Shown: positions 1 through 10,687, counted from the first letter of the stretch. The stretch: DNA of 64,000 nucleotides from Mycolicibacterium grossiae (GCF_008329645.1 NZ_CP043474.1:2790001-2854000); one strand, 5' to 3'. Notes: generated from the sequence alone by a model not told the origin. Numbers and translations: made by a program.

Positions 1-543
1 GACAAGGTGGGCCAGCCCGAGGCCGACACCGCCGAGCTGTTCTTCGAGGACCTGCGCGTGCCGTCGTCGCGGATGATCGGCGAGCTGGACGGCGGATTCA
101 TTCACATGATGCAGCTGCTGCCGCAGGAGCGGATCAGTGGCGCCGTGCAGAACCTGGCCCACGCCCGCCGCAACCTCGACGACACCATCGCCTACTCCCA
201 GGAGCGCAAGGCATTCGGCCAGCAGATCGGGTCGCTGCAGTACAACAAGTTCCTGCTCGCCGAGCTGGTCACCAAGCTCGACGTCGCCCAGGCGTTCATC
301 GACAACTGCGTGGTGGCGCACACCCACGGCGAGCTGTCGGCCATCGACGCCGCGAAGGCGAAGTGGTGGAGTTCGCAGGTGCAGAACGAGGTCCTCGACC
401 ACTGCGTGCAGCTGCACGGCGGCTACGGCTACATGAACGAGTACCGCGTGGCCCGGGCCTGGAAGGACGCCCGCGTGACGAAGATCTGGGCCGGCTCGAA
501 CGAGATCATGAAGGAACTGATCGGGCGCGACCTCGGCCTCTGA
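1..543 (+). CDS. acyl-CoA dehydrogenase, long-chain type (C-terminal part, cut by window edge)
   Basis: The frame is open from base 1, so the gene starts upstream of the window; about 180 C-terminal codons remain. They cover the C-terminal helical domain of an acyl-CoA dehydrogenase, a FAD enzyme that makes the trans-2 double bond in the first step of beta-oxidation. The sequence closely resembles mitochondrial LCAD: RKAFGQQIGSLQ, CVQLHGGYGYMNEY and a KELIGRDL end. The catalytic base of the LCAD/IVD class is the Glu in the segment LLPQERISG (bases 127-129). The position used in medium-chain enzymes (YEGT) is WAGS here, which fits the LCAD class. The electron acceptor would be ETF. It is followed 66 bases later by comF on the same strand. 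Family call is firm; chain-length preference is inferred. Confidence 0.93.
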   Translation, partial: DKVGQPEADTAELFFEDLRVPSSRMIGELDGGFIHMMQLLPQERISGAVQNLAHARRNLDDTIAYSQERKAFGQQIGSLQYNKFLLAELVTKLDVAQAFIDNCVVAHTHGELSAIDAAKAKWWSSQVQNEVLDHCVQLHGGYGYMNEYRVARAWKDARVTKIWAGSNEIMKELIGRDLGL

Positions 544-609
544 CCGGGCCGGGTTGTCGGTCTTCGCGCCTCCCGCGCGGATGTCGGACCCCGCGCCCAC
601 ACTGCGGGG

Positions 610-1263
610 GTGCTCGCCGACCTCGTCCTCCCGCTGCACTGCGGCGGCTGCGGTGCACCCGGCCTCCGGTGGTGTGCCGACTGCGAGCGCCTGCTGGCCG
701 GTGCGGGCCGTGACCCCGTCCTCGTCACGCCGCGAATCGATCCCGGCGTGCCGGTGTTCTCACTCGGCCGCTACGCCGGGGCGCGGCGGCAGGCGATCGT
801 GGCGGTCAAGGAACACGGTCGCGCCGATCTGATCGCGCCGCTGAGCCGGGCGCTGGCCGGCGGACTGCACCGGCTGCTCGGCTGGGGGCTGCTGCCGGTG
901 CCCGTCACGCTGGTGCCCGCCCCGACACGCGCCTCGTCGGCCCGCCGCCGCGGCGGGGACCCGGTCACCCGCGTCGCCCGCGCGGCGGTGACACCGCCGA
1001 ATGGCGTCGCCACCGTGGACGGCGTCGCGACCGTGGACGGCGTCCTGCGGCTGCGGGCCTTCACCCGCGACTCGGTGGGCCTGTCGGCGGCCGCGCGGCA
1101 ACGCAACGTCGCCGGCCGCGTGCGGCTGCGCCGACCCGTGCGCGGCGACGTCCTGCTCATCGACGACGTCGTGACCACCGGGGCGACGGCCTGCGCGTCG
1201 GTGAGCGTTCTGCAAACCCACGGCGCCCGGGTGGCGGCAGTGCTCGTCATCGCCCACGCCTGA
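610..1263 (+). CDS. ComF-family phosphoribosyltransferase-like protein
   Basis: A 217-residue protein matching the ComF/GntX family (the M. tuberculosis Rv3242c position). The N-terminus carries a small cysteine cluster, CGGCGAPGLRWCADC, resembling the zinc ribbon of ComF proteins. The C-terminus has the PRPP-binding loop VLLIDDVVTTGATACA typical of type I phosphoribosyltransferases. In naturally competent bacteria ComF helps DNA uptake; in mycobacteria the role is unknown, so no substrate is assigned. GTG start at 610 was chosen because the cysteine cluster begins right after it. A near-duplicated stretch (GVATVDGVATVDGV) lies mid-protein. The gene sits between an acyl-CoA dehydrogenase and hpf. 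Confidence 0.85.
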   Translation: MLADLVLPLHCGGCGAPGLRWCADCERLLAGAGRDPVLVTPRIDPGVPVFSLGRYAGARRQAIVAVKEHGRADLIAPLSRALAGGLHRLLGWGLLPVPVTLVPAPTRASSARRRGGDPVTRVARAAVTPPNGVATVDGVATVDGVLRLRAFTRDSVGLSAAARQRNVAGRVRLRRPVRGDVLLIDDVVTTGATACASVSVLQTHGARVAAVLVIAHA

Positions 1264-1367
1264 GGTCTCGTGTAACAGCGGCGTTGGGCGTCGGTGAAGT
1301 CGTCGAAACGCGTATGCGAAATGTGTGGCACGAACCGGTGAACTCGGACTACCGTCGGTCTGACCAC

Positions 1368-1383
1368 CCGTGGAATTCCACGG
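1368..1383. promoter_or_regulatory. 16-bp perfect palindrome upstream of hpf
   Basis: The sequence CCGTGGAATTCCACGG is a perfect 16-bp palindrome in the 280-base gap before hpf. It lies about 13 bases after a TANNNT box (TACCGT, 1350-1355). It could therefore be an operator, or a six-pair hairpin with an AATT loop near the 5' end of the hpf mRNA. A strong Shine-Dalgarno-like AGGAGGTGAG sits at 1424-1433 with no well-spaced start codon after it. Which protein, if any, binds here is unknown. Confidence 0.4.
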
Positions 1384-1543
1384 CGGCGTTGTCTCCAACC
1401 AGCGCCACATCGCTGACAGCGGTAGGAGGTGAGTCTTCGACATCTGCGCCGGTGGGCGGTGACGTCAAGACCCGTCGGCGCGTTTCCCCGACCAGCCGGC
1501 ACGCCCTGATGCGTGCGACGCGAAGAGAAACGAGTTGCGAAGT

Positions 1544-2245
1544 ATGTCAAGCCATTCCGTGCAAGCAGCAACCCAGTCCACCATGGTCGTCGACGACGAG
1601 CCACCCGTTGCCGGACCCCGCGCCGAAATCGTCGTCAAGGGTCGCAACGTCGAAGTCCCCGACCACTTCCGCGTCTACGTCGCCGAGAAGCTCGCGCGCG
1701 CAGAGCGCTTCGACCGCACCATCTACCTCTTCGACGTCGAACTCGACCACGAACGCAACCGGCGGCAACGCAAGAACTGTCAGCACGTGGAGATCACCGC
1801 GCGGGGGCGCGGTCCGGTGGTGCGGGGCGAGGCCTGCGCCGACAGCTTCTACGCCGCGTTCGAGGCGGCGGTCGGCAAACTCGAGAACCGGCTGCGCCGC
1901 AGCAAGGACCGGCGCAAGATTCACTACGGCGACAAGACGCCGGTCTCGGTGGCCGAGGCCACCAAGGTGATCGACCCGGACGCCTTCCTCCCGCTGTCCT
2001 CCGACGGCTCGGTCGACGGCACCACCGTCGACGGCTCCCACGACGGCGCGTCCGCCGACCACGAACCGGGCCACATCGTGCGCACCAAGGAACACCCGGC
2101 CGAACCGATGAGCGTCGACGACGCCCTCTACGAGATGGAACTCGTCGGCCACGACTTCTTCCTGTTCCACGACAAGGAGAGCGACCGGCCCTCGGTGGTC
2201 TACCGCCGCCACGCCTACGACTACGGGCTGATCCGGCTGTCCTGA
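1544..2245 (+). CDS. hpf: long-form ribosome hibernation promoting factor (RafS-like)
   Basis: A 233-residue long-form HPF, which dimerises ribosomes or stabilises them inactive in stationary phase. The N-terminal S30AE/YfiA domain (about residues 25-125) includes VKGRNVEVPDHFRVYVAEKL and a basic stretch NRRQRKN. The C-terminal dimerisation domain (about 180-233) shows PMSVDDALYEMELVGHDFFL and ends near YDYGLIRLS. This matches the Rv3241c (RafS) position; mycobacteria usually have a second, DosR-controlled paralogue elsewhere. ATG at 1544 was chosen; an in-frame TTG at 1535 would add three residues. The middle linker is D/G/S-rich with a duplicated SVDGTTVDGS stretch. A terminator-like hairpin follows, separating it from secA1. 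Confidence 0.93.
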   Translation: MSSHSVQAATQSTMVVDDEPPVAGPRAEIVVKGRNVEVPDHFRVYVAEKLARAERFDRTIYLFDVELDHERNRRQRKNCQHVEITARGRGPVVRGEACADSFYAAFEAAVGKLENRLRRSKDRRKIHYGDKTPVSVAEATKVIDPDAFLPLSSDGSVDGTTVDGSHDGASADHEPGHIVRTKEHPAEPMSVDDALYEMELVGHDFFLFHDKESDRPSVVYRRHAYDYGLIRLS

Positions 2246-2269
2246 TCGCTCCAATCGACCGACCGTGAC

Positions 2270-2303
2270 GAGGTCCCCGGCACCGCAGGGTGCCGGGGAC
2301 CTC
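2270..2303 (+). terminator. hairpin terminator after hpf
   Basis: A 15-bp perfect stem (arms GAGGTCCCCGGCACC and its complement) with a four-base loop GCAG, starting 24 bases after the hpf stop. There is no U-tract, as is common for mycobacterial terminators. It lies before a candidate secA1 -10 box (TACGAT, 2352-2357). Confidence 0.75.
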
Positions 2304-2431
2304 CTCGTCGGGGCCCGTGCGCGGTGCAACCGGCCTGGCAGGCGAGTCACCTACGATGGATGACGTTTGACGAAACTCGTGGCCCGGCGACGGTCCATCG
2401 AGGTCCACACCTACCCGCAGGGGACGAAGCC

Positions 2432-5275
<2,844 letters not shown>

Positions 5276-5292
5276 CGGGTAGAGCCGGCCCG

Positions 5293-5898
5293 TCAGCCCA
5301 GCTGGAGCGCGACGAGCTGCCAGCGTCCGTCGACGACCTCGACGCGTCCGGCGACGGCGCGGACCCGACGGCCGCGGGTGTAGGTGGCGAACACCTCGGC
5401 CGCGGCCGGTTCGGCCGTCCCGGCGGCGGCCGGTTCGGCCGTCCCGGCCGCGACGGTGCGCAGCCGCACCCGCCGCAGGACCGCGGCACCGGCGGCCGAT
5501 GGTTGGCGGGCGTGCGCGGCGACGGCGTCGAGCAGTGCGGGGCGCAGCGCGTGCCGCAGTTGCGTCAGCGGCCGGCGCCGGTCGATCACCTCGAGGACGT
5601 GGCGCAGGGTGACGTCCGCGAAGGCGACCGCCGCGGGCGGCGCAGGGTGCTCACGCGCGGGCGGCGCAGGGTGCTCACGCGCGGGCGGCGCAGGGTGCTC
5701 ACGCGCGGGCGGCGCAGGGTGCTCACGCGCGGGTTTCTCCCGAGCAGGCCGGGTGGCCGGGTTGAGCGGTCGGGGACTGTGCCGGTGCAGCGCGTCGGGG
5801 CGCGGCATCGGGCAGGCGGGGTCCCCGGGTGAGACGGGCGGCGGCTCGTAGTCGACGACGGGCGAGGCGAGCGGCGGGGTGACGGGTGCAGCGGTCAA
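5293..5898 (-). CDS. Ala/Pro/Arg-rich protein of the Rv3235 type
   Basis: A 201-residue protein convergent with secA1. The start is TTG at 5898, which has a well-placed GGAGA seven bases upstream; a GTG at 5967 would add 23 residues without a comparable ribosome site. The N-terminal half is proline-rich and contains four identical AREHPAPP octapeptides. The C-terminal half looks folded (FADVTLRHVLEVIDRRRPLTQL, then a mixed beta segment ending DGRWQLVALQLG) and resembles the small Rv3235-like family beside secA1 in other actinobacteria. No signal peptide or membrane segment is visible. A role in secretion is only guilt by association. Confidence 0.75.
   Translation of the reverse strand: MTAAPVTPPLASPVVDYEPPPVSPGDPACPMPRPDALHRHSPRPLNPATRPAREKPAREHPAPPAREHPAPPAREHPAPPAREHPAPPAAVAFADVTLRHVLEVIDRRRPLTQLRHALRPALLDAVAAHARQPSAAGAAVLRRVRLRTVAAGTAEPAAAGTAEPAAAEVFATYTRGRRVRAVAGRVEVVDGRWQLVALQLG
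5637..5732. repeat. four tandem 24-bp repeats inside the Rv3235-like gene
   Basis: Four identical, directly adjacent 24-bp units beginning GCGGCGCAGGGTGCTCACGC. On the minus strand each encodes AREHPAPP. Perfect identity suggests recent slippage or expansion, so copy number may vary between strains. Confidence 0.95.
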
Positions 5899-6066
5899 GG
5901 CGATTCTCCAGCGGTCGGCCGGTGGGGTGCGTCTGCTGGAGAGGAACAGACCCCTCGATCCTCGCACGCGGTCAGGACACTCTCGTGCACCCGTGCTGCG
6001 GCACCTCGGCGACGGCGGTTACCGTGGCGTGGTCTAGCAGAACGGCATGGCGAGAGGCGGCACCGC

Positions 6067-7476
6067 GTGGTGACCAGGTTGTCGTCGTCCGACGCGTCGT
6101 TCTACCACTTGGAGAACACGTCGACGCCAATGTACGTCGGCACGCTGTCGATCCTGCGCAAGCCCCGCGCCGGGCTGAGCTACGAGACGCTGCTCGCGAC
6201 GGTGGAGCGCCGGCTGCCGCAGATTCCGCGTTACCGGCAGAAGGTCCGCGAGGTGACTCTGGGCCTGGCCCGGCCGGTGTGGATCGACGACGGTGACTTC
6301 GACATCACCTACCACATCCGGCGTTCGGCGCTGCCCTCGCCGGGCAGCGACGCGCAGCTGCACGACCTGGTCGCGCGGCTCGGGTCGCGGCCGCTGGACA
6401 AGTCCCGACCGCTGTGGGAGATGTATCTCGTCGAGGGGTTGGCGAAGAATCGCATCGCCATCTACGTCAAGTCGCACCAGGCGCTGGTGAACGGGATGAC
6501 GGCGCTGGAGATCGGGCACGTCATCGCCGACCGCAACCAGAAGGGCCCCGAGTTTGGGGAGGACATCTGGATTCCGGCCCGCGAGCCCAGCGACACCCAA
6601 CTCCTGCTCGGTGCGGTGGGAGAGTGGATCGCCCGGCCGCGTGCGCAGATGACGGCGGCGCGCTCGACGGTCACCGAGATGGTGACCAACACCAGCCAGC
6701 TCGTCGAGGCCGCGCGCCGGATGGCGGACGTGGCGCGCACCATGGCCCGCGGGACGGCGCCGAGCAGCCCGCTCAACACGACGGTGTCGCGCAATCGTCG
6801 CTTCACCGTCGCCTCGCACGACCTCGACGACTACCGGCGGCTGCGGGCCCGCTACGACTGCGACGTCAACGACGTGGTGCTCGCCGTGGTGGCGGGGACG
6901 CTGCGCAACTGGCTGATGTCGCGCGGCGAGCCGGTGACGTCGACCTCCACGGTGCGAGCGATGGCGCCGATGTCGGTGTACCCCGACGGTGAACTCGACG
7001 TGGCGGGGCCGGGCCAGGCGATCAGCGAGGTGTCGCCGTTCCTGGTCGACCTGCCGGTCGGCGAACCCAATGCCGTGGTGCGGCTGTCGCAGATCGCGCA
7101 CGCCACCGAGTCGGTGTCGACGGCCTCGAGCCTGGTGGACGCCCGGACCATCGTCACGCTGTCCGGCTTTGCGCCACCGACGTTGCACGCTATGGGGATT
7201 CGTGTGGCGACGAGCTTCTCGGCGCGGGTGTTCAACCTGTTGATCACCAACGTGCCGGGTGCGCAGAAGCAGATGTACGTCGCCGGCACCAAGCTGTTGG
7301 AGACCTACGCGGTGCCGCCGCTGCTGCACAACCAGACGCTGGCCATCGGCGTGACGTCGTACAACGGCATGCTGTACTTCGGCATCAACGCCGACCGCGA
7401 CGCGATGAGCGACGTCGACGTGCTGCCCAGCCTGCTGCGCGAGTCGCTGGACGAACTGTTGGAGTCCGCGCGCTGA
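6067..7476 (+). CDS. wax ester synthase/DGAT-family protein with altered active-site motif (Tgs3-like)
   Basis: A 469-residue member of the WS/DGAT family, which acylates diacylglycerol or long-chain alcohols to store lipid. The fold is complete: N-terminal LSSSDASFYHLEN, RPLWEMYLVEGL, the central conserved KSHQALVNGMTA, and the C-terminal domain with NLLITNVPGAQ. The catalytic HHxxxDG motif reads HQALVNG, so the second (catalytic) His is Gln and the Asp is Asn. Classical acyltransferase activity is therefore doubtful. The M. tuberculosis counterpart, as I recall it, is split into Rv3234c (tgs3) and Rv3233c; here it is one intact gene. GTG start at 6067; GTG 6070 is equally possible and overlaps the stop of an 8-codon ORF (6047-6073). 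Confidence 0.88.
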   Translation: MVTRLSSSDASFYHLENTSTPMYVGTLSILRKPRAGLSYETLLATVERRLPQIPRYRQKVREVTLGLARPVWIDDGDFDITYHIRRSALPSPGSDAQLHDLVARLGSRPLDKSRPLWEMYLVEGLAKNRIAIYVKSHQALVNGMTALEIGHVIADRNQKGPEFGEDIWIPAREPSDTQLLLGAVGEWIARPRAQMTAARSTVTEMVTNTSQLVEAARRMADVARTMARGTAPSSPLNTTVSRNRRFTVASHDLDDYRRLRARYDCDVNDVVLAVVAGTLRNWLMSRGEPVTSTSTVRAMAPMSVYPDGELDVAGPGQAISEVSPFLVDLPVGEPNAVVRLSQIAHATESVSTASSLVDARTIVTLSGFAPPTLHAMGIRVATSFSARVFNLLITNVPGAQKQMYVAGTKLLETYAVPPLLHNQTLAIGVTSYNGMLYFGINADRDAMSDVDVLPSLLRESLDELLESAR

Positions 7477-7512
7477 TCGGCGGACGCGGCGCGGGTGGCT
7501 ACAGTCTTGGGC

Positions 7513-8049
7513 GTGCGCGTGTACGTCCCGATGACCTTGGCCATGTTGCAGGGATTGGTCACCGACCAGACGGTGCACGCCCGCAGCGGCACGGCCTTCG
7601 CCGTGACGCCGACGCTGCGCGAGAGCTACTCCGACGGGGACGAGGAGGAGCTGGCCGAGGTGGCCCTGCGTGAGGCGGCGCTGGCGTCGCTGCGGCTGCT
7701 CGCCACCGAGGCGGCCCCCGGTGGGCAGGAGCGCAGCGACCCGGGAGTCGACACCAAGGCGCTGCCGCTGCGGCGCGCGGTGCTGGTGGCCGACGTCGAA
7801 CCGGTGACCGTGCGGCCCGACCTCGACGACGCCGTGGTGCGGCTGGCAGGGCCGGTGGCGATGTCCGACGTCGTGGCCGCCTACGTCGACAACGCCGCAG
7901 CCGAGCAGGCGGTGGCCGCCGCGGTCGAGGTGATCGACGAGGCCGATCTGGGGGACGAGGACGCCGAGCTGACGGTCGGCGACGCGCAGGACCACGACCT
8001 CGCGTGGTATGCGACGCAGGAGCTGCCGTTCCTGCTCGACCTGCTTTGA
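7513..8049 (+). CDS. DUF6912-type hypothetical protein (Rv3231c-like)
   Basis: A 178-residue acidic protein starting MRVYVPMTLAMLQGLV, the conserved opening of a small actinobacterial family of unknown function. GTG 7513 was chosen because a TANNNT box (TACAGT, 7500-7505) lies seven bases upstream, the arrangement of a leaderless mycobacterial mRNA; the GTG at 7495 has no such support. No membrane segment or catalytic motif is recognisable. The segment LAMLQGLVTDQTVHARSG is followed by two mixed alpha/beta regions and an acidic C-terminus. In M. tuberculosis ppk2 is, to my memory, next to this gene; no ppk2 is present here. Confidence 0.82.
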   Translation: MRVYVPMTLAMLQGLVTDQTVHARSGTAFAVTPTLRESYSDGDEEELAEVALREAALASLRLLATEAAPGGQERSDPGVDTKALPLRRAVLVADVEPVTVRPDLDDAVVRLAGPVAMSDVVAAYVDNAAAEQAVAAAVEVIDEADLGDEDAELTVGDAQDHDLAWYATQELPFLLDLL

Positions 8050-8064
8050 CGCGGGTTACCCGAC

Positions 8065-8084
8065 CGTAGGTTACGGTACCGTAG
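8065..8084. promoter_or_regulatory. operator-like element upstream of the DesA3 reductase gene
   Basis: The 20-mer CGTAGGTTACGGTACCGTAG, ending in the 12-bp palindrome TACGGTACCGTA (8072-8083), lies 59 bases before the reductase start. Almost the same 20-mer recurs at 9342-9361 before the desaturase gene, differing only at two bases of the palindrome core. The paired occurrence suggests one regulator for both halves of the desaturase system. Identity of the regulator is unknown; palindromes like this are typical of TetR-family sites. Confidence 0.6.
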
Positions 8085-8142
8085 ATTTAGCCCGCCGAAG
8101 GTGGGTAGTCATTCTTCGACCACACGTCGGCAGGAGTCCGTC

Positions 8143-9315
8143 ATGGCCAAGAACAACATCAAGGTCTCGGCCAACGTGGCCGATACCGTCCGCCCCACCG
8201 TCGTCGGTGCCAAGCACCGCCCGGGGTGGCACGCGCTGCGCACCATCGCCGCACGCATCACGACGCCGCTGCTGCCGGACGACTACCTCGTCCTGGCCAA
8301 CCCGCTGTGGTCGGCACGCGAGCTGCGCGGCCGCATCCTCGAGGTGCGCCCGGAGACCGTCGACTCGGCGACCATCGTCATCAAGCCGGGCTGGGGCTTC
8401 TCCTTCGACTACGAGCCGGGGCAGTACATCGGCATCGGCGTCCTGGTCGACGGCCGGTGGAAGTGGCGGTCCTACTCGCTGACCTCCACGCCGGTCACCT
8501 CGGCCGCGGCGGCGAAGGGCGGCCGCACGGCGCGGACCATCACGATCACCGTCAAGGCGATGCCGGAGGGCTTCCTGTCCTCGCATCTGGTCAACGGTCT
8601 GGAGCCGGGGACGATCGTGCGGCTGGCCGCGCCGCAGGGCAACTTCGTGCTTCCCGACCCGGCGCCGTCGTCGCTGCTGTTCCTCACGGCCGGATCCGGC
8701 GTCACGCCGGTGATGTCGATGCTGCGCACGCTGGTGCGCCGCGGCCAGATCGGAGCGCCCGGACACGTGGTGCACGTGCACTCCGCGCCGACCGAGGACG
8801 ACGTGATGTTCAGCGGCGAGCTGGCCGAGCTGGCCGACGCGCATCCCGGCTACCGCCTGATCCGCCGGGCCACGCGCCGCGAGGGGCGCCTGGACCTCGC
8901 GCGCCTCGACGAGGTGGTTCCCGACTGGCGCGAGCGGCAGACCTGGGCGTGCGGCCCGGAGGCCATGCTCGACGACGCGGTCCGCGTCTGGAAGGACGCG
9001 GGGCTGGAGGACCAGCTGCACCTCGAGCGCTTCGCGGTGTCGAAGGCGGCCGTGCACGGCGCCGGCGGTGAGGTGACCTTCGAGCGCAGCGGCAAGACGG
9101 TCCGGGTGGACGCGGCGACGTCGCTCATGGACGCTGGTGAGGACGCGGGCATCCGCATGCCGTTCGGCTGCCGGATGGGCATCTGCCAGTCCTGCGTGGT
9201 GGGTCTCGTCGACGGCTACGTCCGCGATCTGAGGACGGGCGACGAGCGCGAGCCGGGCAGCCGGATCCAGACCTGCGTGTCGGCGGCATCGGGAAATTGC
9301 GTGATCGACGCGTAG
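8143..9315 (+). CDS. ferredoxin reductase partner of DesA3 (flavin, 2Fe-2S oxidoreductase)
   Basis: A 390-residue NAD(P)H oxidoreductase of the ferredoxin-NADP reductase superfamily with a C-terminal plant-type 2Fe-2S domain (Rv3230c type). Seen in order: FAD-binding RSYSLTS near residue 109, nicotinamide-binding [21 protein letters not shown], then the cluster ligands in CRMGICQSC plus a distal Cys in IQTCVSAA (C-x4-C-x2-C...C). It would pass electrons from NADPH to the membrane desaturase encoded next. ATG 8143 is preceded by CAGGAG at good spacing. It shares an operator-like element with desA3, 76 bases downstream, so the two are probably co-regulated but also separately promoted. Confidence 0.93.
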   Translation: MAKNNIKVSANVADTVRPTVVGAKHRPGWHALRTIAARITTPLLPDDYLVLANPLWSARELRGRILEVRPETVDSATIVIKPGWGFSFDYEPGQYIGIGVLVDGRWKWRSYSLTSTPVTSAAAAKGGRTARTITITVKAMPEGFLSSHLVNGLEPGTIVRLAAPQGNFVLPDPAPSSLLFLTAGSGVTPVMSMLRTLVRRGQIGAPGHVVHVHSAPTEDDVMFSGELAELADAHPGYRLIRRATRREGRLDLARLDEVVPDWRERQTWACGPEAMLDDAVRVWKDAGLEDQLHLERFAVSKAAVHGAGGEVTFERSGKTVRVDAATSLMDAGEDAGIRMPFGCRMGICQSCVVGLVDGYVRDLRTGDEREPGSRIQTCVSAASGNCVIDA

Positions 9316-9327
9316 CTTTACTGACTA

Positions 9328-9361
9328 GTAACCTACGGGATCGTAGGTTACGCTAGCGTAG
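9328..9361. promoter_or_regulatory. inverted-repeat operator upstream of desA3
   Basis: Two overlapping symmetric elements. GTAACCTACG-GGAT-CGTAGGTTAC (9328-9351) is a perfect 10-bp inverted repeat with a four-base spacer. The 12-bp palindrome TACGCTAGCGTA (9349-9360) overlaps its right end. The right-hand 20-mer (9342-9361) matches the element before the reductase gene. It lies 31 bases before the desA3 start, where a repressor would block the promoter. Confidence 0.65.
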
Positions 9362-9391
9362 GAACGACACAGCGAGGAAGGAGGACACGAC

Positions 9392-10630
9392 ATGGCAATC
9401 ACCGACGTACCGGAATTCGCTCACCTGACCGAAGCCGACATCGAGAACCTGGCCCACGAGCTGGACACGATCCGTCAGGACATCGAGGACTCCCGCGGGG
9501 TGCGCGACGCGCGCTACATCCGCCGCACCATCGCCGCCCAGCGGGCGCTCGAGGTGGCCGGTCGGCTGATGCTGACCGCGAGTTCGCGACGCTCTGCATG
9601 GTGGGCCGGCGCAACGACCCTCGGCGTGGCCAAGATCGTCGAGAACATGGAGATCGGCCACAACGTCATGCACGGTCAGTGGGATTGGATGAACGATCCC
9701 GAGATCCACTCCTCGTCGTGGGAGTGGGACATGAGTGGCGCGTCCAAGCACTGGCGCTTCACGCACAACTTCATGCATCACAAGTACACGAACATCCTCG
9801 GCATGGACGACGACGTGGGCTACGGCCTCATCCGCGTCACGCGCGACACCAAGTGGCAGCCGATGAACCTGTTCAACCTCGGGTTCAACACCATCCTCAT
9901 GGCGTTGTTCGAGTGGGGCGTCGGCCTGCAGCACCTCGAACTGGGCAAGATCTTCAAGGGCCGCGACGATCGCAACGCCACCCTGAAGCGCGTCCGCGAG
10001 TTCGGTGTGAAGGCCGGAGCGCAGGTGGCCAAGGACTACGTGGCCTGGCCGGCCATCACGTCACTCTCGCCGGGTGCGACGTACACGTCGACGATGAAGG
10101 CCAACGCCATGGCCAACCTCATCCGCAACGTCTGGGCCAACGCGGTCATCTTCTGCGGCCACTTCCCCGACGGCGCGGAGAAGTTCACCAAGACCGACAT
10201 GGTCGGCGAGTCCAAGGGGCAGTGGTACCTGCGCCAGATGCTCGGCAGTGCGAACTTCAACGCCGGCCCGGCGCTGCGATTCATGAGCGGCAACCTGTCG
10301 CACCAGATCGAGCACCACCTGTTCCCCGATCTCCCCAGCAACCGCTACGAGGAGATCGGCATCCGGGTGCGCCAGGTGTGCGACAAGTACGACCTGCCGT
10401 ACACGACGGGATCGTTCCTGGTGCAGTACGGCAAGGCGTGGCGCACGATCGCCAAGCTGTCGCTGCCGGACCGCTTCCTGACCGACACCCGCGACGATGC
10501 GCCGGAGACGCGCAGCGAGCGGATGTTCGACGACCTCGAGCCCACGCAACGCCGTGGCCTCAAGTCGTCGATCGCCGCGGTGCGTGCCCGACGCCGGGAA
10601 CGCAAGGCCGTCGCCCTGCGCGCGGCCTGA
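9392..10630 (+). CDS. desA3: stearoyl-CoA delta-9 desaturase DesA3
   Basis: A 412-residue membrane di-iron desaturase that makes oleoyl-CoA from stearoyl-CoA for phospholipids and triacylglycerol. All three histidine boxes are visible: HNVMH (about residue 90), HNFMHHKY (about 127) and HQIEHHLFPDLP (about 306). ATG 9392 follows GGAAGGAGG with good spacing. Hydrophobic stretches around the boxes fit a membrane protein, and the C-terminus is basic. The partner reductase lies directly upstream and shares an operator-like element. In mycobacteria this desaturase is the known target of isoxyl and thiocarlide-type inhibitors. Ends at a bidirectional terminator shared with the convergent aldo/keto reductase. 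Confidence 0.95.
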   Translation: MAITDVPEFAHLTEADIENLAHELDTIRQDIEDSRGVRDARYIRRTIAAQRALEVAGRLMLTASSRRSAWWAGATTLGVAKIVENMEIGHNVMHGQWDWMNDPEIHSSSWEWDMSGASKHWRFTHNFMHHKYTNILGMDDDVGYGLIRVTRDTKWQPMNLFNLGFNTILMALFEWGVGLQHLELGKIFKGRDDRNATLKRVREFGVKAGAQVAKDYVAWPAITSLSPGATYTSTMKANAMANLIRNVWANAVIFCGHFPDGAEKFTKTDMVGESKGQWYLRQMLGSANFNAGPALRFMSGNLSHQIEHHLFPDLPSNRYEEIGIRVRQVCDKYDLPYTTGSFLVQYGKAWRTIAKLSLPDRFLTDTRDDAPETRSERMFDDLEPTQRRGLKSSIAAVRARRRERKAVALRAA

Positions 10631-10641
10631 CGACCAACGCA

Positions 10642-10675
10642 GAAGCGGGGAGATCGTGATCGATCTCCCCGCTTC
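10642..10675. terminator. bidirectional terminator between desA3 and the aldo/keto reductase gene
   Basis: A perfect 15-bp stem (GAAGCGGGGAGATCG and its complement) with loop TGAT in the 57-base gap between two convergent genes. It can serve both strands. Confidence 0.85.
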
Positions 10676-10687
10676 GGCGTATCCGGG

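Noticed and set aside
1429-1509. 26-codon GTG ORF in the hpf leader
   Set aside because: The Shine-Dalgarno-like sequence abuts or overlaps the start codon, leaving no spacing, and the peptide has no recognisable feature.
2324-2431. N-terminal extension of SecA1 to 2324 or 2360
   Set aside because: A likely -10 box (TACGAT, 2352-2357) lies inside it, and the conserved SecA1 start is at 2432.
5637-5732. CRISPR-like array
   Set aside because: The 24-bp repeats are directly adjacent without spacers and encode an in-frame peptide repeat.
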